In this document: positions 1-8,610 of the stretch, one piece after another | Layout: each line of letters starts with the position of its first letter | Numbering within the stretch: position 1 is the stretch's first letter | Assembly (NCBI GenBank): GCA_002753615.1 | Contig: PEAO01000015.1 | Location: 1-38,914 of the forward strand | Direction: 5' to 3' | DNA from: Magnetococcales bacterium DCbin2 | Lineage (GTDB): Bacteria; Pseudomonadota; Magnetococcia; Magnetococcales; UBA8363 | Length of the DNA: 38,914 nt | Notes under the pieces: generated by a model | The model's input: only the letters and a program-made list of their open reading frames with translations | The model's database searches: none | Told to the model about the DNA's origin: nothing | Program-made: the position numbers and the translations under genes

Positions 1-17
1 AAAAATCAAAAGAAAAA

Positions 18-60
18 TCAAAACCCTGGGGGCAATCCCCCAGACCCCTTTTTTCTTTTA
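18..60. repeat. Palindromic repeat element, copy 1 (terminator-like)
   Basis: The core CTGGGGG-CAAT-CCCCCAG is a perfect 7-bp stem followed by a T/C-rich tail. Near-identical units occur at 27605-27636 (opposite orientation) and 27731-27770. A GC-rich stem followed by a T-run looks like a rho-independent terminator, and three copies in one window mark a dispersed family. The gene it would serve lies outside the left edge. Confidence 0.75.
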
Positions 61-245
61 ATAATTTATCTTTTCCGAGGCGTTTGGACGTGCCAATTTC
101 AAATGCGATTGCCCTGAGGGCAGTGGTCGTTTCAATGGCAAAGGCTGTTGCTTGCCTGTATCATTAGGGAGACGGGGTTCGTAAAAAGCGTTTGGGCCAT
201 GTTTGGTCTCAAGGGGAAAACTTATTTTAGTTTGGGGAGAATGCC

Positions 246-815
246 ATGCACGATTACCAGGGGGGCCACAGGTTCCGACTTCTCCTGTTTTTGCTGGTGA
301 TCTTCTCCCTTGCAGGATGCAAGGGAGAAGTCACCGTGTCCGATCTTGAGGTCAGAAACGGAGTCGCTTACCTCAAAGGAGGTTTCGACCCTTATTCCGG
401 CTCCGTCAGGGATTATTATAAAAACGCCGACGACACCAACAACAAGCTTATGTTGGAAGGGACCTACTCACGGGGATTGAAAACCGATGTCTGGACGACG
501 TATGGTTGGAATGGAGAAAAGTCTACCGTCAAGTATGAGGGGGGGCTGGAGGAGGGGACGGCGGAGGAGTATTTTCCCGATGGCAAGATGAAGCGGACGA
601 TTGCCTATTCTAAAGGTCGGCGTAATGGGATGAGCATCGACTATGACACCCAGGGGACCAAGATCCACCAATTTTACTATCGCAATGGCTTTATCGAGCC
701 GCCACCGAGTACGCGCAAGGAGGGGTCACGTCAAGCAGAGGTGGACGATGGTCATGATAAAATGTATGGCAAAAAACAAATCACCATGATCGATTACATC
801 ATGGGGTTGTTCTGA
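246..815 (+). CDS. Lipoprotein with MORN-like (YwqK-type) repeats
   Basis: This 189-residue protein starts with a basic-hydrophobic signal segment ending in a lipobox, SLAG-Cys25, so it is probably an acylated lipoprotein. After the lipobox, short degenerate units of the form 'Y..G...G....Y..dG..k....Y..G...G' (roughly residues 60-145) resemble MORN-like repeats of the YwqK antitoxin family. These fold as beta-hairpins and often mediate protein or lipid contacts. The start at 246 is supported by GGGGAGA five bases upstream. No partner toxin is visible beside it. The C-terminal 40 residues are charged and match nothing I recognise. The lipoprotein call is solid and the repeat family is a reasonable inference. 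Confidence 0.75.
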   Translation: MHDYQGGHRFRLLLFLLVIFSLAGCKGEVTVSDLEVRNGVAYLKGGFDPYSGSVRDYYKNADDTNNKLMLEGTYSRGLKTDVWTTYGWNGEKSTVKYEGGLEEGTAEEYFPDGKMKRTIAYSKGRRNGMSIDYDTQGTKIHQFYYRNGFIEPPPSTRKEGSRQAEVDDGHDKMYGKKQITMIDYIMGLF

Positions 816-929
816 TATCGCCTGAGCAGAGTTGCCATTGATCTTACCCCGGATTCTGGCTACAATAGAGGCGATATGTGGGTGACAGTGGATATCCTTC
901 CACTGTCTCAAAAGCGTGAGAACAAAGCC

Positions 930-1193
930 ATGCCGAAGACTCGTCGTAAAAGCGTCCTTTCCGGCCTGGATGAACCCAGACCGGCACTGATGAACATGGT
1001 TCGCAAATATGGGGCGGGGTTGCTCATCCTGCTCTCCCTTGGCATTCTGGCAACCCAGTTCTTCGGAGGGTCTTCCGACGTTGCCCACAAACAAACTTTC
1101 ATCCCCCTGGAAATCCCTCCTCCCGTCCAATCGGTCGCGGAAACGCAACCTGTCAACCAAAACACCCCTCCCATCCCCGACGATCAAGAGTGA
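930..1193 (+). CDS. Small single-pass membrane protein, unknown function
   Basis: An 87-residue product if the ATG at 930 is used; an in-frame ATG at 876 would add 18 residues but has poorer context. It has a basic cytoplasmic N-terminus, one hydrophobic segment at about residues 28-46, then a proline-rich tail of about 40 residues, giving an N-in single-span topology. It lies between the lipoprotein gene and the convergent HD-GYP regulator, whose stop is only 34 bp away. I recognise no family. The membrane segment and compatible spacing argue that it is real, but short length keeps confidence moderate. Confidence 0.5.
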   Translation: MPKTRRKSVLSGLDEPRPALMNMVRKYGAGLLILLSLGILATQFFGGSSDVAHKQTFIPLEIPPPVQSVAETQPVNQNTPPIPDDQE

Positions 1194-1226
1194 TGACCGG
1201 TTCCCTGTCTCCTGCCTGTACCGCCG

Positions 1227-2822
1227 CTATATCGTGCGACTGGAAAGAACTTCTTTGATGGTAACATCACCCCGGAGTTCGGCACGGTGACGGTGTGTTC
1301 TTAAAAACGCATCGACAATCGTAGGATCAAAATGGCTACCCGATCCCCGACGAATTTCTGCAAGGGCATCGGCCACTGGCCATGCTTTTTTGTACGGACG
1401 CGCACTGACCAAGGCATCAAAAACATCCACCACCGACACGATCCGGGCTGCCAAAGGGATTTCTTCACCCTTAAGACCGCTGGGATAACCCGTACCATCC
1501 CAACGCTCATGATGGGAAAGGGCTACCTGAAGCGCAACCTTGAAATTGCCATCCTCCGAAAGGATCGTGGCACCAATGCCCGGATGCGACTTGATCACCT
1601 CAAACTCATCATCGGTCAATTTTCCAGGCTTGAGCAAGACCGCATCGGGAATGCCAATCTTGCCGATATCATGCATCATGCTTGCCTGCCCCATCTCCAA
1701 GGCAACCTCCTCGGAACACCCTAATTCCAAAGCAGTTTCGATGGTTTGCCGCGCTAGCCGTTTGACGTGATCGCCCGTTTCGGTATCTTTGAACTCAGCT
1801 GCCACCGCCAACATGCGCATTGCCCTGCGGTTGGCCCCCTCCAATTCATCGTACAACCGAAAATTTTCCAAAGCACTGGCACACTGAATGGCAAATACTT
1901 CCATCAGATAACGCCCATTATCTGTTAAATAAGAAAGATTATCCAAAACAATGACACCAATGGGTTTGTGATGAACCAGTAACGGCAACATCACCTGCCC
2001 CGGCGCAATCACGACCGGGCTACAACCTGTTGCGGTCACCTTGTCGATCCCTGCCAACACAATCTTTGCCCATGGTTGCTCCAGCGCATTCCACTCCGAA
2101 GTGGCGCGAATCTTAAGGTCACCTTTTTCCAAGGTCGCGATAAACCCTTGAATCGCCCCGTGATCCCTATTTTCATGCGGCAAAACATGACACGCCGTTT
2201 GGCAAAGACGGATCACTTGCGACAACGCATCCTTGAAGAAACCCTGAATTTCGTTCACCGGATGGAGATACATCCCCGGTGCCGCCTTGAGAACCATTTC
2301 CAAACCTTGACGATTGGTTTCAATCAATTTCAGATCGCGATAGGATTTTAGAGCGGAACGGACCGTGGTATACAGCTTGATGGAGGTGAGTTCGGTTTTG
2401 TCCTTGTAATCATCGATGTCATAATTGTCGATGACAAACCGTTCTGGGGCATGTCCCGGTTGACCCGTGCGGATGATCAAGCGGATGGTTCGGTCTTTGA
2501 TCTCCTCACGGATGGTTTTGACCAGCCTGAGGCCTGCATCATCGGTTTCCATGACGACATCGATGAGTGCCACGGCGATTTCCATCTCGCTGTGATAAAT
2601 ATGCAGGGCCTCCTTGGCACTGCCGGCGCAAAGCAAGCGGACAGGACGCCCTGAGAAATGAAAATCTTTGAGACTGATCCGAGTGACCGCCAATATGTCT
2701 GGATCATCATCAACAACCAATATTGTCCAGGGATCACCCCGGCTCTCCACGGGCATCTCTTCTGGGGGGAATGAGACGAAATTCTGAGGTGGGGGCGCTA
2801 TGGATTTGCGAATAATCTTCAT
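1227..2822 (-). CDS. HD-GYP response regulator (REC-DUF3369-HD-GYP)
   Basis: This 531-residue two-component output protein is predicted to hydrolyse cyclic-di-GMP. An N-terminal receiver domain (about 32-150) has the acidic pair in VVDDD (38-40), phosphoacceptor Asp88 in ALIDVVM, and Lys142. A central GAF-like DUF3369 region follows (about 165-325). The C-terminal HD-GYP domain (about 335-515) keeps the metal-binding HD (His384-Asp385), the HHERWDGTGYP motif (437-447) and the downstream VVDVFDAL helix. All hallmark residues are present, so phosphodiesterase activity is likely. Its start codon overlaps the stop of the upstream sensor kinase (ATGA, 4 bp), which implies translational coupling and a cognate pair. 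DUF3369 with REC and HD-GYP is a known architecture. Confidence 0.95.
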   Translation of the reverse strand: MKIIRKSIAPPPQNFVSFPPEEMPVESRGDPWTILVVDDDPDILAVTRISLKDFHFSGRPVRLLCAGSAKEALHIYHSEMEIAVALIDVVMETDDAGLRLVKTIREEIKDRTIRLIIRTGQPGHAPERFVIDNYDIDDYKDKTELTSIKLYTTVRSALKSYRDLKLIETNRQGLEMVLKAAPGMYLHPVNEIQGFFKDALSQVIRLCQTACHVLPHENRDHGAIQGFIATLEKGDLKIRATSEWNALEQPWAKIVLAGIDKVTATGCSPVVIAPGQVMLPLLVHHKPIGVIVLDNLSYLTDNGRYLMEVFAIQCASALENFRLYDELEGANRRAMRMLAVAAEFKDTETGDHVKRLARQTIETALELGCSEEVALEMGQASMMHDIGKIGIPDAVLLKPGKLTDDEFEVIKSHPGIGATILSEDGNFKVALQVALSHHERWDGTGYPSGLKGEEIPLAARIVSVVDVFDALVSARPYKKAWPVADALAEIRRGSGSHFDPTIVDAFLRTHRHRAELRGDVTIKEVLSSRTI

Positions 2823-5752
2823 GCGCTCACACCTACTGGAAAAGAAATATGAAACTGTACCCCATGCCCCGGCGCACTGACGCAGGAAATGGTACCATTT
2901 AACTGGGATGTGACAATATTATAACACAAATAAAGACCCAAACCACTCCCGCCATGACTTCTTCCGGTGGTAAAGAATGGTTCAAAGGCCATGTTTCGCA
3001 CCGATTCTTCCATTCCACACCCATCATCGGAATAATTCAAAACCATCCGATCCTCCTGAAGAAAAGCGGCGATCACAATGGTTCCATCGAAACTTTCATC
3101 CTTGAAGCCATAGGTCAGGCTGTTGATGATAAAATTGGTCAGGATTTGTTCCAACGCCCCTGGCCAACCGAACACGTTCAAGCCTGGCTCGACCTGGACA
3201 TGAATGGAGACACGGGTCTTCTTGATCGGATTGTGCAAGGAACGGATGACATCCTCGACGACTTCGCGTACCGCAAATAACCGCTGAATATCGGAGCTTT
3301 GATCCACCGATGTCCGTTTAAAACTGGCAACCAACGTCCCGGCACGGGAAATATTGGCCAAGGCCAATTCCGAAGCATCACGAATCGTACTCATGACGCC
3401 ATGGATTTCCTCCTCGGTCACCTCATCACGCTCCAGCAAGGTTTCCATGGACCTCACCGCTTCGGCAACCAAAGAGAAGGCGGTGACCGCAACACCAATC
3501 GGAGTATTGATTTCATGGGCAAACCCAGCCACCAACCGCCCCAGTGAAGCCATTTTTTCACTTTTGACCAATTCACCCCGCGTATGTTCCAGTTCATCAA
3601 TCTTAGCTTTCAACTCCCGCGTCCGTTCCATCACCCGAATATCCAGGGTACTCAACAAATCGGCCAGGGCGTTTTCCAAGTTTTTACGCTGGGTAATATC
3701 TTCTTTCACCGCCATGAAATACCGAACATTCCCATGTTCATTGCGGATGGGCGATATGGAAGCATCTTCCCAAAACAGTTCGCCGTTCTTCCGGCGGTTG
3801 TACAATTCTCCGTGCCAAATGTCGCCCGCCAAAATCGTTTTCCATAAATAGCGATAAGCCGCCGCCGACATTTCCCCAGACTTAAAAATACTTGGACTCT
3901 TTCCCAAAAGTTCATCGGCCTCATAGCCCGAAACCCGACAACACGAAGGGTTGACATATTCGATACGGCCCTTGGTATCGGTGATGACGACACTGATGGG
4001 ACTTTGTTCCAGGGCTTGGGAAAGATAACGCAATTTGCGTTCACTGATCTTTCTGTCAATGATGCCGGCCAGAGTCTGGGCAACGGTTTCCAGAAAACGG
4101 ATCTCCCCGACATCTCGCACATGACCGGGTTGCAGGTACAGATTGATCACCCCCAACAGTCGTTCCCCCAACAGAATCGGAACGCAATAATGCCCATGGG
4201 GTGCCATGTTTTCAAATTGAATGGTATGGGCATCATCCACTGCACTGGAGAACACCAACTGCCGAAGCAAGGCGGCCCGTCCACAATGACACTGCCCAGG
4301 TGAGACCTCCCGGCAGAGCAGTCTGATTTTCTCAGAAAGCCCCTGATCCACCAACATCTCCAGTTTGTTGGTTTGATGGTTCATCAAGAAAATGGCCCCT
4401 TTATATTGTAACGCCAACCACGGAACCGCCAGAATGATCTGTAAGGATCGGGTCAGTTTTTCCTGGAGGGAAAGAGATTTTAAAGCGACTTCCAGGATAC
4501 TGTTGATCGCAATGCGCGACATAAAATCACGATGGTTTTTTTCAGCATTTTTCTTTCTTTTGTCGATATTGCGAATAATGGCCGCAAAATATTGCCGTCC
4601 CGCCAGTGACCAAGTTGACAGGGTTATTTCTAGAGTGATTAATCGACCCTCTTTATGGACCCCTTGAACCTCAAGGGATTCCCCCCGATGACGGGTGGTT
4701 CCGGTCGCGACGGCGGTGGCATATCCACTCAAATGTGCCGGGATTGTTTTCTCAGGAATCAGCAACGCCACCGATTTGCCGAGCATTTCCTTTTCCTGGT
4801 AGCCAAAAAGTCGTTCCGCACTCTGGTTCCAGGAACTGATCAGCCCATTTTCGTCGGCAGAAATAATGGCATCGACTGCCGATTGCGTCAGTGATCGGAA
4901 ACGATTTTCCTCTTCTTCCAGTTCCTTCTTTCCCGCATTCAAAGACGATTGCGCAGAGTCCAGCGCGATACCCAATTGATCGAAAGCCCGATAGAGTCGT
5001 TTGAGTTCAATGAGTGAGGTTGTTTCTTCCAGGGGTTTCCATTTTCCGGTCGCGACAACCCGTTCCATGGCCTCAGCACCGGTCGCCAACGGAATGAGTA
5101 CCTGTTTTTTAAGTGCCCACCATAACAGCAGACAGGCCATCCCGACCCAGCCCATACTGCAATCATAGAGCGTATTATAAGGCTTTATCTCATCGTTCGT
5201 TGCCGATTTGGGAAGGTAAATAAAGGTCGCTGCGACAACAGGGTCCAACCCCAGAGGGGCGGTTCCCGAACGGGAAACACCCGGATCGGGGGCAACATCC
5301 ATGCCTTCATGACAATTCAGGCAGGGCGTTGAAAAACGGACGGGAAGGGCCAAGAGATACCAATCGGCCCCGTCCCGCGTGATCCATCTTCCAGATCCCT
5401 GGAGGGGGGGGGTGGTTGCAAGATTTTTGAGGAGATCAAGTTCAGGTTCCAACGGGAAGTTCAGAGGATTGATCGGTTCCAGGCTTAAATCTTTGATGAC
5501 ATAATTTAAAATTTTGTTATCATTAAAATTCTTCGTCGCACTGCACCACGGTTTGGCGGTTTTTTCGGCGTCATGACCCCAAGGCGATCGGGCGCGGTAG
5601 TGAAAAACAAGATCCAGGATTTGGTCGGCTTGCATTTGAAAATGCCGCAACTGGTCCTGGCTGAAGCGTTCGTACACCCAAGCGAAGCTACAAACCAATG
5701 TTGCAACGCCAAGGGCCGCAATCCAACGGAAGAGCTGTGTCGTTAATGACAT
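2819..5752 (-). CDS. Membrane sensor histidine kinase with c-heme Tll0287-like sensor, PAS-GAF-PAS
   Basis: This is a 977-residue sensor kinase. TM1 (about 8-27) and TM2 (about 196-216) flank a periplasmic DUF3365/Tll0287-like domain containing Cys144-Leu-Asn-Cys147-His148, a CxxCH covalent c-type heme site. Inside the cell come a linker helix, a PAS domain (about 285-398), a GAF domain with a CHCGRA motif (about 420-570), a second PAS (about 575-690) and a coiled coil. The dimerisation helix carries phospho-acceptor His746 in FAHEINTP. The HATPase domain (about 850-975) has the N-box NFIINSL, the G1 box DDGCGM and the G2 box GGSGLGL. It overlaps the HD-GYP regulator by 4 bp. The heme motif suggests redox, O2 or NO sensing; the ligand is inferred only. 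Confidence 0.93.
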   Translation of the reverse strand: MSLTTQLFRWIAALGVATLVCSFAWVYERFSQDQLRHFQMQADQILDLVFHYRARSPWGHDAEKTAKPWCSATKNFNDNKILNYVIKDLSLEPINPLNFPLEPELDLLKNLATTPPLQGSGRWITRDGADWYLLALPVRFSTPCLNCHEGMDVAPDPGVSRSGTAPLGLDPVVAATFIYLPKSATNDEIKPYNTLYDCSMGWVGMACLLLWWALKKQVLIPLATGAEAMERVVATGKWKPLEETTSLIELKRLYRAFDQLGIALDSAQSSLNAGKKELEEEENRFRSLTQSAVDAIISADENGLISSWNQSAERLFGYQEKEMLGKSVALLIPEKTIPAHLSGYATAVATGTTRHRGESLEVQGVHKEGRLITLEITLSTWSLAGRQYFAAIIRNIDKRKKNAEKNHRDFMSRIAINSILEVALKSLSLQEKLTRSLQIILAVPWLALQYKGAIFLMNHQTNKLEMLVDQGLSEKIRLLCREVSPGQCHCGRAALLRQLVFSSAVDDAHTIQFENMAPHGHYCVPILLGERLLGVINLYLQPGHVRDVGEIRFLETVAQTLAGIIDRKISERKLRYLSQALEQSPISVVITDTKGRIEYVNPSCCRVSGYEADELLGKSPSIFKSGEMSAAAYRYLWKTILAGDIWHGELYNRRKNGELFWEDASISPIRNEHGNVRYFMAVKEDITQRKNLENALADLLSTLDIRVMERTRELKAKIDELEHTRGELVKSEKMASLGRLVAGFAHEINTPIGVAVTAFSLVAEAVRSMETLLERDEVTEEEIHGVMSTIRDASELALANISRAGTLVASFKRTSVDQSSDIQRLFAVREVVEDVIRSLHNPIKKTRVSIHVQVEPGLNVFGWPGALEQILTNFIINSLTYGFKDESFDGTIVIAAFLQEDRMVLNYSDDGCGMEESVRNMAFEPFFTTGRSHGGSGLGLYLCYNIVTSQLNGTISCVSAPGHGVQFHISFPVGVSA

Positions 5753-5960
5753 CTGAACCCGATTCCTAGTCCCCCCCGGGAAAAATTTACATTTTGTTAC
5801 AGTCCTATCCCATTGAACATCATTGGCGTCCCTTTTTCAACATAATTATTTTTCCAAACAGTTTCTCCGTACTTCTTTCGCCCCCAGATGCCAGTTGGAG
5901 AAAATGGGAATCAATCTATTGCAGTATGGGCATTCGATGGGGGGTAGTCATGTGTCACTT

Positions 5961-6350
5961 CTAACAAAGTGTTTTTACCATGGCGACTACCTGCACAGCG
6001 ATTTGCAGTGCTTCTAAGGCATCCATCCGATCAGGTTCCATGACATCTCCAGGATAGCGAATTTCCACGGCATAACCGTTCATAACTCCCAATCCCTCTT
6101 CAAAACGCGCCAATTCTGGCAGAAGTGGGGAAACGAGGTCGAACAAAGCCAGAAGATCATGGGTTCTGCCGAAGTCTGTTCCATGAAAAGTCAACAGGCC
6201 CTTCAAAGCTTTTTCCACAGCCTGCTGGGCATGAAAGCAGGGGGTATCCGTCGGACCATCAATGAGAGCCAGGACGCTGTGCGCCGTAATGAGATCATGT
6301 TCGGCCTTCTTGAGCCATTCCCGACAATAATCACGGTTACGTCCGTTCAT
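5961..6350 (-). CDS. HEPN-domain protein, partner of adjacent nucleotidyltransferase
   Basis: This 129-residue all-helical protein has the HEPN signature: an N-terminal WLKKAEHDL helix, the CFHAQQAVEKALKGLL helix, and a THDLL segment followed by a RYPGD loop. The start at 6350 is preferred because GGAAGG lies just upstream; it begins 14 bp inside the end of the nucleotidyltransferase gene. HEPN/MNT pairs form toxin-antitoxin modules in which the nucleotidyltransferase modifies or neutralises a HEPN RNase. I do not see the HepT-type Rx4HxY active motif, so this copy may belong to the non-toxic or substrate-binding branch (PF05168). Confidence 0.87.
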   Translation of the reverse strand: MNGRNRDYCREWLKKAEHDLITAHSVLALIDGPTDTPCFHAQQAVEKALKGLLTFHGTDFGRTHDLLALFDLVSPLLPELARFEEGLGVMNGYAVEIRYPGDVMEPDRMDALEALQIAVQVVAMVKTLC

Positions 6351-6681
6351 AGAGAACCTTCCCGGAGTGCAGGGCATTCGTAATAATATGATTGACTGTA
6401 CCCATCCAATGGTTCACTTCTTCCGGGGTATAAACTAGGATATCCATGGGACATGGTGAAGGTCGGAAAAGCATACGAATCGGCAACGCCCGTTTATATC
6501 TCGGCAAGGACGATGGCATCACCACCAATAAATCGAGATCGCTATCTGGCCCCGGATTGCCCGAGGCGTAGGAGCCGAACAGAATAATCTTGCTCGGATT
6601 GAAATGCTCGACGATGGTGTGGACTACTTTTGAAATGGTATCGGGTGTCATCAAACCATAGCGTTTTTGGTTCATTGTCAC
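6337..6681 (-). CDS. MNT-type nucleotidyltransferase (MntA-like)
   Basis: This 114-residue minimal nucleotidyltransferase carries the exact GSx10DxD active-site signature, GSYASG...DSDLDLL (about residues 36-52), and a later Asp in MDILVY as a third acid. In MNT/HEPN modules this enzyme transfers nucleotides to the HEPN partner or its RNA. It sits upstream of and overlaps the HEPN gene, and its own start overlaps the stop of the 213-residue unknown gene (ATGA), so the pair is embedded in a longer operon. An ATG at 6675 is an alternative start. Confidence 0.9.
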   Translation of the reverse strand: MTMNQKRYGLMTPDTISKVVHTIVEHFNPSKIILFGSYASGNPGPDSDLDLLVVMPSSLPRYKRALPIRMLFRPSPCPMDILVYTPEEVNHWMGTVNHIITNALHSGKVLYERT

Positions 6682-7316
6682 GTCCAGTTTCCAGAGAACG
6701 CTTCGTCATCCAGCAGGCCGGTAAGACGATCCACACCCATGGTGGGCGTGCGACCGGCCCAATGATGAACCCGGACGCGGCATTCCTCAAACACACGATC
6801 CATATAAAAAGATAACGCCACGGCGATTTCCAGCAAATTTAAGTCCTGGGTAAAATCACCGTGGACCCGCCAAGTGACGTGTTGGGCAACGCTTAGAAAA
6901 CCCTCTTCCCGATAATTGTCCAGAATTGTTTGAAAAAAATCCATGTCGATCATGATTTGCCGCCAAGTAGGCATCCGTTTTCCAAGGTTGGCGGAATAGA
7001 TGGGTTGTACTGTCTGCAACAGCGGATAGGCACGTTCTGTCGCCACTTCTCTGAGTGCCCAATACCACAACATGGCATGGATGGAGACACGGTAGCGCAG
7101 AAAGATGTGTCGTTTTTTCAGGGAAAACCACGGCAATTGCAACAAGGGATCTTCCATTTCCTCGGGAAGGAATCTCAGGGAGGTTGCAATTTGGGTGATG
7201 AGTTCCTTGGATGCGGATAGGGGTTGCGGCTTGATATTATTTTGCCAAGCCTGTTCCAAGGCCATCGCTTCATCCTGGAATGGGGAAATTTCCATCGCAA
7301 GTGTGTCCCGAATCAT
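6678..7316 (-). CDS. Conserved-looking hypothetical helical protein
   Basis: A soluble protein of about 213 residues, rich in aromatics and helix formers, with no signal peptide, membrane segment or motif that I recognise. The start could be 7316 or 7295; a longer extension to 7373 would run deep into the upstream SpmAB-like gene and is unlikely. The stop overlaps the start of the MNT gene by 4 bp, and the gene begins just after the SpmAB stop, so it is transcribed with both. Position might suggest a link with the MNT/HEPN pair, but nothing in the sequence demonstrates this. Confidence 0.65.
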   Translation of the reverse strand: MIRDTLAMEISPFQDEAMALEQAWQNNIKPQPLSASKELITQIATSLRFLPEEMEDPLLQLPWFSLKKRHIFLRYRVSIHAMLWYWALREVATERAYPLLQTVQPIYSANLGKRMPTWRQIMIDMDFFQTILDNYREEGFLSVAQHVTWRVHGDFTQDLNLLEIAVALSFYMDRVFEECRVRVHHWAGRTPTMGVDRLTGLLDDEAFSGNWT

Positions 7317-7320
7317 CCTT

Positions 7321-8610
7321 TTATGGAAACAGCCAAGTACAAATAGCCACCGAAGCGATGACGGCGGCCACATCGGCGACCAGGGCCGCGATCAGAGTAT
7401 GACGCATTTTATTGACCCCCACCGCACCAAAATAGACGGCCAGGACATAAAAAGTGGTTTCGGAGGATCCCTGGATGGTGGAGACCAGCATTCCGGTATA
7501 ACTGTCAGGACCGATGGCGGGATCCTGAAGCAATGAGGCCATGAGTCCATAGGCTCCCGAACCGGACAGGGGGCGTAGCAACGCCATAGGCAAGGCCTCG
7601 GCGGGAAGCCCCCAGGGAGCCGTCCATGGTGCGATGAACGCCACCAGGGCATCCATAGCCAGACTGGCGCGAAACATTCCGATGGCGACCAAAATGGCGA
7701 CCAGATAGGGGATGATGCGTACAGCGACATCAAACCCTTCCCGTGCCCCCTCGACAAACGCCTCATACACCGCCACCCGGCGTATGATTCCAAACAAGAG
7801 TATACTCACCATCAAACCCGGGATGACCCAGGGCGAAATCGAACGGCCAAACAGGATCGTCAGGGGGATCAATCCGGCAAATCCCACCAAGGCCATGGTG
7901 GAAACCCAGGGGGGATAACCTTGATCATCCTCCAAAGGGTCATCCGGCCCCGATGACGCGATGGATGCCGATGGTGCGGCAACGACCTGGGAACCATTTG
8001 ACGGGATGGGAAAAAACCGTTGCAACCCTTTGACCGCAACGATGGCAACAAACGTAGAAAAAAACGTGGCAAACAGGGTGGTCGGGAGGATGGCAGCGGG
8101 ATCTTGGGAATGGACCGAAGCCCGCAAGGCGATTACCGTTGTAGGAAGCAGAGTCACCGAGGAGGTATTGATGGCCAAAAACAAGGCCATGGCATTGGTG
8201 GCGGTCCCTTTGGTGGTGTTGAGGCGATCCAATTCTTGCATGGCGCGGATGCCAAACGGGGTGGCGGCATTGCCCAGGCCCATGGCGTTGGCCGACATGT
8301 TCATGATCATGGCCCCCATGGCGGGATGTTCGGCGGGGACATCGGGGAAAAGGCGCACCATCAACGGACGGATCAACCGCGCCAAAAGGAGCAACACCCC
8401 CCCTTTTTCCGCCACCTTCATCAAACCAAGGAACAGGGTCATCACTCCAATGAGTCCCAAAGCCAGGGTAACGGAGGCGGTCGCACTTTCCACCATGGCC
8501 GTGGTCAAGAGTTCCATGGGGCCTGTGCCATTTTCCGCGACCCAGCCCCACTGGCGATAGCCAGCGGTGAGGAAAGAAACCAGCACCAATACCAAAAACA
8601 GGGTATTCAT
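7321..8610 (-). CDS. SpmA-SpmB fusion, nucleoside-recognition (Gate) domain membrane protein
   Basis: This 429-residue polytopic inner-membrane protein has two homologous Gate/nucleoside-recognition halves. The first (about 40-190) contains the conserved MNMSANAMGLGNAATPFG and NTSSVTLLPTT stretches of SpmA. The second (about 235-425) contains the SpmB-like LRPLSGSGAYGLMASLL and GSSETTFYVLAVYFGAVG stretches. Bacillus has these as two spore-maturation genes; fused forms occur in non-sporulating Gram-negatives, where the substrate is unknown. It overlaps the MEMO-AMMECR1 gene by 4 bp (ATGA), implying co-translation. Confidence 0.9.
   Translation of the reverse strand: MNTLFLVLVLVSFLTAGYRQWGWVAENGTGPMELLTTAMVESATASVTLALGLIGVMTLFLGLMKVAEKGGVLLLLARLIRPLMVRLFPDVPAEHPAMGAMIMNMSANAMGLGNAATPFGIRAMQELDRLNTTKGTATNAMALFLAINTSSVTLLPTTVIALRASVHSQDPAAILPTTLFATFFSTFVAIVAVKGLQRFFPIPSNGSQVVAAPSASIASSGPDDPLEDDQGYPPWVSTMALVGFAGLIPLTILFGRSISPWVIPGLMVSILLFGIIRRVAVYEAFVEGAREGFDVAVRIIPYLVAILVAIGMFRASLAMDALVAFIAPWTAPWGLPAEALPMALLRPLSGSGAYGLMASLLQDPAIGPDSYTGMLVSTIQGSSETTFYVLAVYFGAVGVNKMRHTLIAALVADVAAVIASVAICTWLFP

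Noticed and set aside
726-1187. 153-codon minus-strand frame opposite the lipoprotein and small membrane protein
   Set aside because: It lies antisense to genes with clear signal and membrane segments and has no recognisable domain.
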